Assembly (NCBI GenBank): GCA_049594615.1
Contig: JBMYJR010000002.1
Span: forward strand, 1 to 64,000
Length of the DNA: 64,000 bases
Reading direction: 5' to 3'
DNA from: CAXPZW01 sp049594615
GTDB lineage: Bacteria; Bacteroidota; Bacteroidia; Flavobacteriales_D; Sanyastnellaceae
Shown here: piece after piece, positions 17,447 to 26,136 of the stretch
Layout: the number at the start of each line of letters is the position of its first letter
Position numbering within the stretch: position 1 is the first letter of the stretch
The notes under the pieces: model-generated
The model's database searches: none
What the model saw: only the letters and a program-made list of their open reading frames with translations
Told to the model about the DNA's origin: nothing
Made by a program: the position numbers and the translations under genes

Positions 17447-18597
17447 GAAAGCTGCTGATAGCCACTGGCATCCTTGCGTTGTTCACCGGGTGTGAGGTCA
17501 GCTTCAAAACCTTGACCTTGGAGGACAACCTTCCTGTACCCAAGCCCATTGTTGGCCTGGGCGATTTTACCGCGACCACCATCTTCAAGAACAGCATGAA
17601 CGATGTGTGGGAGAGCGAATTTGAATGTGAATCGGTAGCCGCCACCGCAGTGGCTTCTGAAGGCGAACAAGCCCTCAAAGTGGAGTGGGACCGTGGCGGC
17701 TGTGAATGGGCCGGCTTCGGCATCGGTTGGGACGCTTGGCAGCCCAAAGACCTCTCGGAGATCATGGACAAAGCAGCTGTGGAGTTCAAGATCCGTTCGG
17801 TGGAGGGTGAAGCCAACATTCCGCTGATCATCTTTCTGTTGGAGGACTACGGAGGCACCATGTGCGCAGCCGTGTTCGGTTCGGCATGTTTGGAGAGCTA
17901 CCCGCTGAATGAAACGTGGCAAACTGCACGCCTGCCGTTGAGCTGGTTTAGCTACAAAGAGGACGGCTGCGATGTGACCAACATCAAGCAAATGGTGTTT
18001 GAGTTGCAGAACAGCGGTGCATGTTTGATCGACGATATGCGCATTGTGGAGTACGAGCCGTTTGAGCGTCCGGCCTCCAGCCGAATTACCACTCCAAGCG
18101 TGGTGAAACTCGCGCCAGAAAATGTGCTCTTTGCAGAGTCGTTCAAGAACGCTTGGGGCATCGGCGAGTTCGGGTGCCGCAAGTACGAGATTACCCAAGA
18201 GGAAGCCTTTTCGGGCACCTCTTCACTCTCGCTGTATCACCCCACCGACGAGCCGTGCGATTACAACCGCATGGGCGCCAGCTGGACCTCTTGGATAGCC
18301 GTGGATTTTACCGGAAAGGAAGCCTTCTTTGAGGCGTGGGTCAAAGCCGATGGCAGCCTGAACGACCAGCACGTATGGGTGGGCCTCGAGGCCTATGATT
18401 ACCAAAACGGTGCGGTTCGCATCGATGAAACGCACGTGGTGCGTGAGGAACGCGGTTGGAAGCAAGTTCTTGTTCCGCTTGCGGGCACGGGTGTGGGTTC
18501 TGAGACCTTCCCAGCTGGCCGCGTCAAACAACTCTTTTTGGAAACCCGCGGAACCACTTCCGTGTGGATGGATGACCTTCGAATCGTAGCACCATGA
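17443..18597 (+). CDS. Lipoprotein with two tandem beta-sandwich binding domains
   Basis: 384 residues from a GTG that overlaps the upstream stop by four bases (GTGA). Lipobox LFTGC gives Cys17. Two similar domains follow, about residues 45-210 and 225-384. Each begins with an F(K)NSMNDVWES / FKNAWGIGEFG type segment, contains a -G-xx-W--W- stretch (GWDAWQPKD; GASWTSWIAVDF) and ends with a (I)DDMRIVE / MDDLRIVA strand. This is the form of jelly-roll carbohydrate-binding modules. Several cysteine pairs suggest disulphides. It probably binds the same glycan as its neighbours. Exact ligand unknown. Confidence 0.65.
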   Translation: MRKLLIATGILALFTGCEVSFKTLTLEDNLPVPKPIVGLGDFTATTIFKNSMNDVWESEFECESVAATAVASEGEQALKVEWDRGGCEWAGFGIGWDAWQPKDLSEIMDKAAVEFKIRSVEGEANIPLIIFLLEDYGGTMCAAVFGSACLESYPLNETWQTARLPLSWFSYKEDGCDVTNIKQMVFELQNSGACLIDDMRIVEYEPFERPASSRITTPSVVKLAPENVLFAESFKNAWGIGEFGCRKYEITQEEAFSGTSSLSLYHPTDEPCDYNRMGASWTSWIAVDFTGKEAFFEAWVKADGSLNDQHVWVGLEAYDYQNGAVRIDETHVVREERGWKQVLVPLAGTGVGSETFPAGRVKQLFLETRGTTSVWMDDLRIVAP

Positions 18598-20888
18598 CCC
18601 GACTACACTTACTGCTTTTGGGCGTGGTCGCAACCTTTGTGGCTTGCGAACCCACCTCCGGCGACAACGCCACTTCAACTTCAAACACCAACGCCCCGCT
18701 TGATGCACAGGTCGAAGAGATTCTGGCCACCCTCTCGCTCGAAGACAAGTGCGGGGAGATGACCCAGTTGACCCTTGACATGTTGCTGGTTGGTGAACCT
18801 TATGCTGCGGTAGAACCCCATCACCTGGACACGGCTGCCATGCGTCATGCCTTGGTGGACCTGCGTGTAGGTTCTATTCTCAACTGCGGCGGCCATACCT
18901 ATCCGCGCGAAACCTGGCACGGTTTCATCCGTGAGATCCAACGCATGGCCACAGAGGAAAAAACCTCAGGCATTCCTGTGCTGTATGGCATCGATGCCAT
19001 ACACGGCGTAAACTACACCGATTCGGCAACCCTGTTTCCGCAGCAAATTGCGCTGGCGGCCACTTGGGAGCCTGACTTTGCCGTGGAAATGGGCCAAATC
19101 ACCGCTTACGAAACCCGTGCTTCGGGCATTCCGTGGAATTTCTCTCCCGTTCTCGACATCGGACGTGACGCCCGTTGGCCACGCCTGTGGGAAACCTTTG
19201 GTGAAGACGTGTACCTGGCTACCGAAATGGGGTCGGCTCTAGTACAAGGTTACCAAGGCGAAGAACCCTCAAGCCCTGAACAAGTCGCTGCATGCATGAA
19301 GCACTTTCTGGGCTACAGCACCCCGATTACCGGTAAAGACCGCACCTCGGCATGGATTCCAGAGCGCCAACTGCGCGAGTACTTCCTGCCTACCTTCAAG
19401 CGCGCGATCGACGACGGTGCCCTCACTTTGATGGTGAACTCGGGCGATGTGAACGGCATTCCGGTGCACATCAACAAATGGATCCTGACCGACCTGTTGC
19501 GCGAGGAACTGGGCTTCGAGGGCCTGGTGGTGACCGACTGGGAGGACATCAAATACCTGTTCTCACGTCACCGCGTGGCGGCCAACTACAAAGATGCCAT
19601 CGTGATGGCCATCGATGCCGGCATTGATATGAGCATGGTACCGGTGGATACTGAGTTTCCTGTATTGCTCAAAGAGCTTGTGGAAGAAGGACGCATCACC
19701 GAAGCCCGTTTGGACGAGTCAGTGCGCCGCATCCTGAAGGTGAAACTGCAGCTCGGGTTGTGGGATTGGGACGTGCCAACATTGGCCGATTACCCAAACT
19801 TCGCTTCAGAAGCCAGCGCTGAAGCCAGCTACCAAGCGGCGAGCGAGTGCATTACCCTACTCAAAAACGAAGGTGACGTATTGCCCTTCTCAGCGGGTAC
19901 ACGCCTGTTTGTGACCGGTCCAACGGCCAACAGTCTCAACGACCTCAATGGCGGTTGGAGTCACACCTGGCAAGGTGTTGATCCTCAATGGAACACTCCC
20001 GGTAAGCCCACCATCGTTGAGGGACTGGAAGAAGCCGGGTTTGACGTGACCCACGCCCCTGTATCGCACGACGCCTCACCCGAGGATTTGTTGTACGCCA
20101 TGGCCCGCTCGGTGCGCAGCGATGCGATTGTACTTTGCCTTGGCGAGTCGCCTTACACCGAAACCGTAGGGGACATTGAAGACACCCAACTGCCAGCCAT
20201 GCAAACCGAATTGGTACGTATGGCCGCGCGCACCGGCAAGCCCATTGTGGTGGTGTTGGTGGAGGGGCGTCCACGCATCGCCACTGAAGCCGTGGAGTCT
20301 TCAGACGCTACAGTGATGGCGTACCTGCCGGGCGATGAAGGCGCACGTGCCATTGCCGATGTTCTTGCCGGCACTGTAAACCCGAGCGGCAAGCTGCCGT
20401 TCACCTACCCGCGATACCCTTCGGCGCACAACACTTACGATCACCGCACCACCGATCTGATTGATCCGCAGTTTGGCCAGAACGCGTTCAACCCGTTGTT
20501 CGAGTTTGGCCACGGCCTTTCGTACACCGACTTCGCGTACAGCAACCTGCGGCTGGCTTCAGATACCGTTTCGATGGACGGCGAACTGGAGATCAGCATA
20601 GATGTCCGCAACAGCGGTGCCCGCGCAGGCAAAGAGGTCATCCAGGTCTACGTGACCGACTCGGTGGCCTCGATTGCACCGTCGGTGAAGCGCTTGCGAG
20701 CCTTTGATAAAGTGAATATTCCAACCGGAGAAACCCACACCGCCACTTTCCGCGTTCCCGTGCGCGATCTGGCATTTGTAGGGGAGTCCAACACCTGGAT
20801 TACCGAACCCGGTGTCTTTGGCGTGTCTGTAGGTGCGCTCAAGGCCCGTGTAGTGGTGACTGGTGAAACCCAAACCTGGGAGCGATGA
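18594..20888 (+). CDS. GH3 beta-glucosidase, lipoprotein
   Basis: 764 residues, ATG overlapping the previous TGA (ATGA). Lipobox VVATFVAC gives Cys18, so the enzyme is membrane-anchored. The GH3 N-terminal barrel contains KHFLGYS and the nucleophile motif LVVTDWEDI, with Asp315 as catalytic residue. The second alpha/beta domain (about 410-620) has GPTANSLNDLNGGW and GE-PYTE-VGD--D. A fibronectin-III-like C-terminal domain carries the typical -EFGHGLSYT-F- transition. Length and layout match BglX-type periplasmic beta-glucosidases. It should release glucose from beta-linked oligosaccharides made by the GH16 and GH-A enzymes of the same locus. Confidence 0.95.
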   Translation: MTRLHLLLLGVVATFVACEPTSGDNATSTSNTNAPLDAQVEEILATLSLEDKCGEMTQLTLDMLLVGEPYAAVEPHHLDTAAMRHALVDLRVGSILNCGGHTYPRETWHGFIREIQRMATEEKTSGIPVLYGIDAIHGVNYTDSATLFPQQIALAATWEPDFAVEMGQITAYETRASGIPWNFSPVLDIGRDARWPRLWETFGEDVYLATEMGSALVQGYQGEEPSSPEQVAACMKHFLGYSTPITGKDRTSAWIPERQLREYFLPTFKRAIDDGALTLMVNSGDVNGIPVHINKWILTDLLREELGFEGLVVTDWEDIKYLFSRHRVAANYKDAIVMAIDAGIDMSMVPVDTEFPVLLKELVEEGRITEARLDESVRRILKVKLQLGLWDWDVPTLADYPNFASEASAEASYQAASECITLLKNEGDVLPFSAGTRLFVTGPTANSLNDLNGGWSHTWQGVDPQWNTPGKPTIVEGLEEAGFDVTHAPVSHDASPEDLLYAMARSVRSDAIVLCLGESPYTETVGDIEDTQLPAMQTELVRMAARTGKPIVVVLVEGRPRIATEAVESSDATVMAYLPGDEGARAIADVLAGTVNPSGKLPFTYPRYPSAHNTYDHRTTDLIDPQFGQNAFNPLFEFGHGLSYTDFAYSNLRLASDTVSMDGELEISIDVRNSGARAGKEVIQVYVTDSVASIAPSVKRLRAFDKVNIPTGETHTATFRVPVRDLAFVGESNTWITEPGVFGVSVGALKARVVVTGETQTWER

Positions 20889-22156
20889 AAATCTGGATGA
20901 CAGCATTGGCGGTTTTGGCCGCCTGCACCGGGCTGCTGGCCGCTGATGGCCCGGTCAAGGTGGAAGTAAAATGGGACCAAGACCACTGGCAGTTTTACCG
21001 TGGTGGCGAGCCGTATTATGTACGTGGCGTAGGCGGACACGTGTACCTGGATGAAGCTGTAGCACTCGGTGCCAACTCCATCCGTACATGGGGCATCGAC
21101 AACGCCAAGAACGTGCTGGACGAAGCGCACTCCAAAGGCCTGACTGTAATGCTTGGGTTCTGGATGGGCCATGAACGCCACGGCTACGATTACTCGGATG
21201 CGTGGGCTGTGGAAGACCAATTCAAGGCTTTCCAAAAGATCGTTCGTGAGCTCAAGGACCACCCCGCACTCTTGTGCTGGGGCGTGGGCAACGAGATGGA
21301 TTTGTTCTACACCGATTTCAACGTATGGGACGCCGTGGAGCGCATTGCTGCCATGATCAAAGAAGAAGACCCCAACCACCCTTCGTGCGTGGTAACCGCA
21401 GGGTTGGATGTGGCCGAAGTACAAATGATCCAAGAGCGCGCTCCAAGCATTGACATTTTGGGTGTGAACACCTATGGCGACGTCGAAAACGTCATCACAC
21501 GCATGGACATGTACGGCTGGGACAAACCCTACATGGTCACCGAGTGGGGGCCCAATGGCCACTGGGAAGTATTCAAGACCACCTGGGGCGCTCCTGTGGA
21601 GCAAACCAGCAGCGAAAAAGCAGCATCGTACAAGCACCGCTACTTGGACTGCATTGCAGCCGATAAAGAAAGCTGTGTAGGGTCCTACGTGTTTCTCTGG
21701 GGGCAGAAGCAAGAGACCACCCCCACTTGGTACGGCGTGTTCCTCGAAGATGGCTCACAGACCGAAGCCCTTGACAACTTGCACCGCGCATGGAAAGGAG
21801 AGGAGCCCTCGAACCGTGCGCCGGTCATCGAGTCCTTCACATTGAACGACCAAACCGCGTACGATAGCGTGACCTTGTCACCCGGTCAGAAAGTACCGGT
21901 TGCCGCGCTGATCGTCGATCCTGACGGAGACGAACTTACCTTCACCTGGGAATTGCTCCCCGAGAGCCAGTTCACCAAAGCAGGCGGTGACGTCGAGCGT
22001 CGGCCAGACGCTGTGCAAGCAGCAGTCAGCGGCGGGTCAGACGGGAAAGGCATGATGCGCATGCCTCGCATCCGCGGTGCATACCGCTTGTTTGTGTACG
22101 CTCACGACGGCAAGGGCAGTGCCGCTACGGCCAACTTGCCCTTCTACATCGAGTAG
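20885..22156 (+). CDS. Clan GH-A glycoside hydrolase, probable lipoprotein
   Basis: 423 residues, ATG overlapping the GH3 stop by four bases. The N-terminus MKIWMTALAVLAAC has a lipobox-like LAAC at Cys14. A TIM barrel of about 280 residues carries LCWGVGNEMD, with Glu137 as expected acid/base, and YMVTEWGPNG, with Glu220 as expected nucleophile. These are the beta-4 and beta-7 strand ends of clan GH-A. FYRGGEPYYVRGVGG at the start resembles GH2-type barrels. A C-terminal Ig-like domain (about 300-423, RAPVIESF...DPDGDELTFTWEL) follows. Families GH2-like, GH17-like or GH158-like are possible. The GH16/GH3 context favours a beta-1,3-glucan role. Confidence 0.8.
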   Translation: MKIWMTALAVLAACTGLLAADGPVKVEVKWDQDHWQFYRGGEPYYVRGVGGHVYLDEAVALGANSIRTWGIDNAKNVLDEAHSKGLTVMLGFWMGHERHGYDYSDAWAVEDQFKAFQKIVRELKDHPALLCWGVGNEMDLFYTDFNVWDAVERIAAMIKEEDPNHPSCVVTAGLDVAEVQMIQERAPSIDILGVNTYGDVENVITRMDMYGWDKPYMVTEWGPNGHWEVFKTTWGAPVEQTSSEKAASYKHRYLDCIAADKESCVGSYVFLWGQKQETTPTWYGVFLEDGSQTEALDNLHRAWKGEEPSNRAPVIESFTLNDQTAYDSVTLSPGQKVPVAALIVDPDGDELTFTWELLPESQFTKAGGDVERRPDAVQAAVSGGSDGKGMMRMPRIRGAYRLFVYAHDGKGSAATANLPFYIE

Positions 22157-22186
22157 GGGGAGTACAAGTCTTCAAATCGCATGTAC

Positions 22187-22215
22187 AACGGCGCCGGAAA
22201 CCCTGGCGCCGTTTT
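22187..22215 (+). terminator. Terminator of the glucan operon
   Basis: A perfect 9-bp stem (AACGGCGCC / GGCGCCGTT) with a 9-nt loop and a short T-rich tail lies 31 bases after the last gene of the run. It marks the probable end of the polycistronic transcript. Confidence 0.75.
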
Positions 22216-22267
22216 ATTGTTGCTCTCATCCAGAGGGTGTCCTCGGTAGGGATTGGCCTTTTTTTGG

Positions 22268-22297
22268 TTGAACCACCGCAGAGTCCCCGTACTTTTG
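22268..22297 (+). promoter_or_regulatory. Consensus Bacteroidota promoter of ribA
   Basis: TTG (22268-22270), a spacer of exactly 19 nt, and TACTTTTG (22290-22297) match TTG-N19-TAnnTTTG fully. Transcription would begin only a few bases before the ATG at 22305, giving an almost leaderless mRNA. Confidence 0.75.
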
Positions 22298-22304
22298 CCC
22301 CCGC

Positions 22305-22892
22305 ATGAGCACCCAACGCATCGCATCCAGCCGCCTGCCGACCCAACACGGGGAGTACCGTATGTTGGCCTATACTAGCCCGTTTCCGGAGTTTCCGCAC
22401 GTGGTCCTCGAGCGCATCACCGATGCCAAGGCACCCGTTCCCGTGCGCATCCACAGCGAGTGCATGACCGGCGATGTGTTTGGCAGCGTACGTTGCGATT
22501 GTGGAGAGCAGCTCAAAGCATCCATGGCGCATTTTGAAGAGCACGGCGGTCTGATGATCTACCTGCGCCACGAAGGACGCGGCATCGGTTTGGTGTCCAA
22601 GATGAAGGCCTACAACCTGCAAGACCAAGGTGTAGATACCGTCGAAGCCAATCATGCCCTCGGCTTCCACACCGATGAACGCGACTTCTCTCCGGCATTG
22701 GAGATTTTGAAGGACTTGGACGTTTCGCGCATTCAACTGCTGACCAACAATCCAGAGAAAGTGCATGCGTTTGACGGCACAGGCATTGAGGTGGTGGAGC
22801 GCTTGCCGCTGGAAATCAAGGTGCGTCCAGAAAACCAGGCCTACCTGAGCACCAAGGCGAATACCTTGGGCCACTTCCTGCACCAGTTCTGA
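22305..22892 (+). CDS. ribA: GTP cyclohydrolase II
   Basis: 195 residues, the usual length of stand-alone RibA. The zinc-binding cysteines are Cys53, Cys64 and Cys66 (SECMTGDVFGSVRCDCG). LRHEGRGIGLVSKM and LLTNNPEKV are the GTP-binding and catalytic segments. The enzyme opens GTP to the pyrimidine precursor in the first step of riboflavin synthesis. No DHBP synthase domain is fused. It has its own promoter and is monocistronic here. Its TGA stop directly abuts the stop of the convergent HDAC-like gene. Confidence 0.96.
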   Translation: MSTQRIASSRLPTQHGEYRMLAYTSPFPEFPHVVLERITDAKAPVPVRIHSECMTGDVFGSVRCDCGEQLKASMAHFEEHGGLMIYLRHEGRGIGLVSKMKAYNLQDQGVDTVEANHALGFHTDERDFSPALEILKDLDVSRIQLLTNNPEKVHAFDGTGIEVVERLPLEIKVRPENQAYLSTKANTLGHFLHQF

Positions 22893-23795
22893 TCAGCCCC
22901 AGTAATGCTGCACCAGTCTGAAGGTGTTGCAATGGGCTTCCACAATGTGTTTGATTTCTGGGGAGTACCCGCCTCCCATGCTGCAGACTACCGGAATGTC
23001 ATTGCGGTGGCAGCGTTCAAGTACGCGTTTGTCGCGTTCACGGCACGCACCGGCGCTTACGCCTAACCGCCCAAGTTTGTCGGTTTCCAGAATGTCTACA
23101 CCGCATTGGTAGAAGACCAGATCGGGTTGGACTTGGTCAAAGAGGGCGGGCAAGTGCTGGTCCAACAAGGCCAAGTAGGGTGCGTCGGTGATGCCGTCGG
23201 GCAAGGGCACATCCAGATCGCTTTTTTCCTTGTGCATGGGGTAGTTGCCGGCGCCGTGCATGGAGAAGGTGAACACGTCCGGATTGTCATTGAAAATCTG
23301 TGCGGTGCCGTTGCCCTGGTGTACATCTAGGTCTACAATCAACACGCTGCGCACAACTCCTTCGTTCAGCAGGATTTGGGCGGCCAAGGCTTGGTCGTTA
23401 AGCAAGCAAAATCCTTCGCCGCGGTTGGTGAATGCATGGTGGGTGCCTCCGGCCACGTTCAAGGCTGCACCGTGCTCCATTGCGTAGCGAGCGCATTGGA
23501 GCGTGCCGCCCATGATCATCACCTCTCGGGCGACCAATTGTTCGGATTGGGGAAAGCCCGTGCGGCGCTCCTCTTGGCGGTCCAAGGTTTGGGTGCAGAG
23601 TTTGTGCCAGTAGTCCTTGTCGTGTACAGACAGGACTTGCTCGGTGGCGAGTGGAGTGGGTGAAAAGAAGTGGTCTTGGGATACAGTGCCTTCGTGCAGG
23701 AGTTGCTCCGGAATCAGGGTATACTTCTCCATGGGAAAGCGATGGCCTTCCGGCAGAGGGTGGGCGTACAGGTCGTTCCAGGCGACGCGGACCAT
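22893..23795 (-). CDS. HDAC/AcuC-family zinc deacetylase or amidohydrolase
   Basis: 300 residues, normal for bacterial class II/IV histone-deacetylase-like enzymes. The catalytic histidine pair is GGTHHAF (His119-His120). The zinc ligands are in VDLDVHQGNGT (Asp157, His159) and CGVDILETD (Asp234). The final CSMGGGYS corresponds to the conserved glycine-rich loop. Such bacterial enzymes remove acetyl or other acyl groups from small molecules such as polyamines, or from acetylated proteins. The substrate is not deducible here. No signal peptide, so cytoplasmic. Convergent with ribA without any spacer, and no clear terminator is present. Confidence 0.9.
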   Translation of the reverse strand: MVRVAWNDLYAHPLPEGHRFPMEKYTLIPEQLLHEGTVSQDHFFSPTPLATEQVLSVHDKDYWHKLCTQTLDRQEERRTGFPQSEQLVAREVMIMGGTLQCARYAMEHGAALNVAGGTHHAFTNRGEGFCLLNDQALAAQILLNEGVVRSVLIVDLDVHQGNGTAQIFNDNPDVFTFSMHGAGNYPMHKEKSDLDVPLPDGITDAPYLALLDQHLPALFDQVQPDLVFYQCGVDILETDKLGRLGVSAGACRERDKRVLERCHRNDIPVVCSMGGGYSPEIKHIVEAHCNTFRLVQHYWG

Positions 23796-23864
23796 AGAGG
23801 CAGAACTTGCGGTGGGCGCAAGGTACCAAGCAAAAAGGGGCAGGAGATGTTCGCCGGTGTAGAA

Positions 23865-25589
23865 TCAGAGGCGCTGGATGGGCAGCCTGCCCAAACGCTC
23901 TCCGTAATCACCAATGGCAATGAGTTGGTAATACCCCGGCAGCATGCCCGAGGTGTCTAGCGTGATGGCCGTAGTGCCTTCTGTACAACGGCCGCGTTGG
24001 GAGCGGACCAAACGGCCTCTGCTGTCGTAAATCTGGATGTCAATGGTGCGTTCCACATCGGATTTTACCAGCAAACGGGCGGCCTCCCGACTGGGGTTGG
24101 GGTATACCTTGTCCAAGCTGAACGGGGCCAAGTGGCGCAGCGCGATGGTCTCGGAATACTCAAAGTCGCCGTTGAAGTCTACTTGTCGCAAGCGGTAATA
24201 GGTCGTGCCATAGGGGCGCTCCACATCGTCGAAGCGGTAGTCGTGGGGCACCGTGGAATTGCCGTGTCCCTCCAAGTGGGCCAAGGTTTGCCACAGGTTG
24301 CCGTTGCGCGAACGCTCCACTTCAAAGTAGGCGTTGTTAAGCTCGCTTTGGGTTTGCCACTCCAAAATGTGCGCATCCTTGCCTTCGGTACCGTGGAATT
24401 CCACGAGTTCTACTGGCAAGATGGCGCAGTCGAGGACTACGCCGCCCAGTCCCCATTCGAAATCAAACGCCGTGTTATCCGCGGTGTAGTTGTCGATGAG
24501 CATGATGTAAAACATGTTGAGCTCGCTGCTGGTCACCGTGATGGCTTCCACCCACGCGTCTCCCGCGGGCGATTCGGAGTAGTCCTCCTCTGGGGTATTT
24601 ACTTCCAATCCCGTAGGCTCGTACAAGGCGCTGTAGCTGCAGCGCAAGGGGTCTTCCATCGGCGGACAGTTCACCTCTTCATAGGGTCCCCAAATGGCAA
24701 AGTCGTAGTCGATGCCGTTGGAGGGGGTGAGGGTGAAGCTGATGGTGCCTTCGGTGGTGGGAGAGAAGATATACCAACTGCTTTGGTTCTCCACCAAAAG
24801 GCAGCCGCTGTTGAAGGTGTCGAGTTCCTGGCTATTTCCGCAGCCATCGGCGTTTCCGCCAAAGGTCTGGTCTGAACAAAGGGCAATGGCGCCCAGGCAG
24901 TCTTGCTGGGAGTAGTTGCCCGGTTCTTCGGGAGGGCATTCGGGGTCGCCAATGGCCACGTTGTCCGTATTAAAACACCCTTCTTCCAATCCGCCCGTGG
25001 CGTACACCTCGCCGTTGGGACCGGTGATGATGTAGACCGCTCCGTTCCAACCGTCGCCAAAGGAATCTTCCATCACCAGGGTGTAGCAGCCTGATGGAAG
25101 ACAGGCATTGGTTGTACCGCCGCCTGAGCCGCTGACCACGGTGTTGCCGTCTTCGTCTTGGATGAACCAGGAGATTTCATAGTCCCATGACCCGCCGCCA
25201 GTATAGATGGAAACGGACTCACAGGGCACGGGTTCTCCGGGGACACATACTTCGTCGTAGCCGATTGCTTGGCCGTCACCGGAGTCTGCGGTGTCCAGAT
25301 CTCCGAACGCAATCAGTGCGCCGGAAGCGTCGTAAATGCTGTAGGTAGCGCCGTTCCACCCGTCTCCCCAGCTGTCGTACATGACCAGCGTGTAGCAACC
25401 TGCTACGAGCTCCAGGTCGGTGCCCGGGGTAGCGTAGAGGGTGGTCAAGGTATTGTTGTCGGAGTCGACCACATCCATGGAGATCTCGCCATCCCAGCTG
25501 CCGCCGCCCAAAACAAACGTATAGGTCTCTTGCGCGAAGGAGCTCATCGCGGCAAGGAGTGCAAGCACGAGCAGGCTACTTCTTTTCAT
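23865..25589 (-). CDS. T9SS-secreted protein with two DSxGDGW domains
   Basis: 574 residues from MKRSSLLVLALLAAMSSFAQ at 25589; the long upstream extension lacks a signal peptide. Two tandem domains (about residues 20-105 and 110-210) share GGGSWD-EIS and an acidic turn, YDSWGDGWNG and EDSFGDGWNG. A third region (about 215-430) has a jelly-roll-like segment with WYIFSP, FTLTPSNGIDYDFAIWGPYE and MLIDNYT. This resembles prepeptidase-C or CUB-like domains. The C-terminus (VYPNPSREAARL, IYDSRGRLVRS, MLPGYYQLIA) is a T9SS type A domain. Function unknown, with no catalytic motif. The start overlaps the upstream gene by 14 bases. Confidence 0.75.
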   Translation of the reverse strand: MKRSSLLVLALLAAMSSFAQETYTFVLGGGSWDGEISMDVVDSDNNTLTTLYATPGTDLELVAGCYTLVMYDSWGDGWNGATYSIYDASGALIAFGDLDTADSGDGQAIGYDEVCVPGEPVPCESVSIYTGGGSWDYEISWFIQDEDGNTVVSGSGGGTTNACLPSGCYTLVMEDSFGDGWNGAVYIITGPNGEVYATGGLEEGCFNTDNVAIGDPECPPEEPGNYSQQDCLGAIALCSDQTFGGNADGCGNSQELDTFNSGCLLVENQSSWYIFSPTTEGTISFTLTPSNGIDYDFAIWGPYEEVNCPPMEDPLRCSYSALYEPTGLEVNTPEEDYSESPAGDAWVEAITVTSSELNMFYIMLIDNYTADNTAFDFEWGLGGVVLDCAILPVELVEFHGTEGKDAHILEWQTQSELNNAYFEVERSRNGNLWQTLAHLEGHGNSTVPHDYRFDDVERPYGTTYYRLRQVDFNGDFEYSETIALRHLAPFSLDKVYPNPSREAARLLVKSDVERTIDIQIYDSRGRLVRSQRGRCTEGTTAITLDTSGMLPGYYQLIAIGDYGERLGRLPIQRL

Positions 25590-26076
25590 GGCGTTCGAGA
25601 ACTTGGCGGTAGAATACGCTGGTGTCGGCTGCTGCGCGGAGTTGCTCTTCGCGCGTTTTGAGCTGGCTGGAATAGGCCTCGGGATGCGCAATGGCGTAGG
25701 CCCGCTTGGCACCGTCCATACCTACGTTACGTGCGTTGGAGGTACCGGCCTTGGAGGTGCGGAAATTCGTTTTGATTAAACCTGCAAATAGGCCGAGGTC
25801 GCGGAGTGCTTGGACCACGTCTTCGGGCACAAAGGGTTGAGGGTGGGTCAGGGTGAGGTGCTGGAGTCCGGGCATGAAGGTCACCTCGTACGGGGTCTCC
25901 AGCAGCAAGGAGTCAGCGCGCATCACGTCGGATTCCGACAGTGTTCCTGCAAAGCCGATATCGGCAATAAACACGTGCTGTTGGGCGTGTGAGGCCGTTC
26001 CCCAGGTCACCAAGGCCAGTAGAATATAGAGCGCTCGTGTTTTCACGGGAATAGGCTTTGAGGTCCGTGTTTTCAT
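25576..26076 (-). CDS. Hypothetical secreted protein
   Basis: 166 residues from the ATG at 26076; a start eleven codons earlier would give a less plausible N-terminus. After a basic stretch (MKTRTSKPIPVKTR) comes a hydrophobic segment (ALYILLALVTWGTASHAQ) that reads as a signal peptide. The mature part has one compact alpha/beta-looking region (VFIADIGF..LSESDVMRADSLLLETPYEVTF..LTLTHP..VPEDVVQALRDLG). Its beta-alpha-beta pattern resembles the ferredoxin-like fold of heavy-metal-associated domains, but no CxxC is present. A charged tail ends LERHEKK. It overlaps the T9SS gene downstream by 14 bases, so co-expression is likely. No function assigned. Confidence 0.6.
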   Translation of the reverse strand: MKTRTSKPIPVKTRALYILLALVTWGTASHAQQHVFIADIGFAGTLSESDVMRADSLLLETPYEVTFMPGLQHLTLTHPQPFVPEDVVQALRDLGLFAGLIKTNFRTSKAGTSNARNVGMDGAKRAYAIAHPEAYSSQLKTREEQLRAAADTSVFYRQVLERHEKK

Positions 26077-26082
26077 GTCCTT

Positions 26083-26125
26083 GTGCGAAAGCCTGCAAAA
26101 GGTACACATTTTCCACCTGCCACAG
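26083..26125 (-). promoter_or_regulatory. Possible promoter for the 26076-23865 gene pair
   Basis: On the minus strand TTC, a 20-nt spacer and TACCTTTT (followed by G) lie about 20-50 bases upstream of the ATG. It is one or two bases from the Bacteroidota consensus. Confidence 0.35.
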
Positions 26126-26136
26126 AAAAAGCGGAT

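Noticed and set aside
16388..18597. The two lipoproteins considered as SusD/SusE homologues
   Set aside because: They lack TPR-like helical content for SusD and no SusE/F motif is visible. They are beta-sandwich proteins by pattern, so only a functional analogy is proposed.
20648..21712. A 354-codon minus-strand frame across the GH3 and GH-A genes
   Set aside because: It crosses two well-supported overlapping genes and resembles nothing known.
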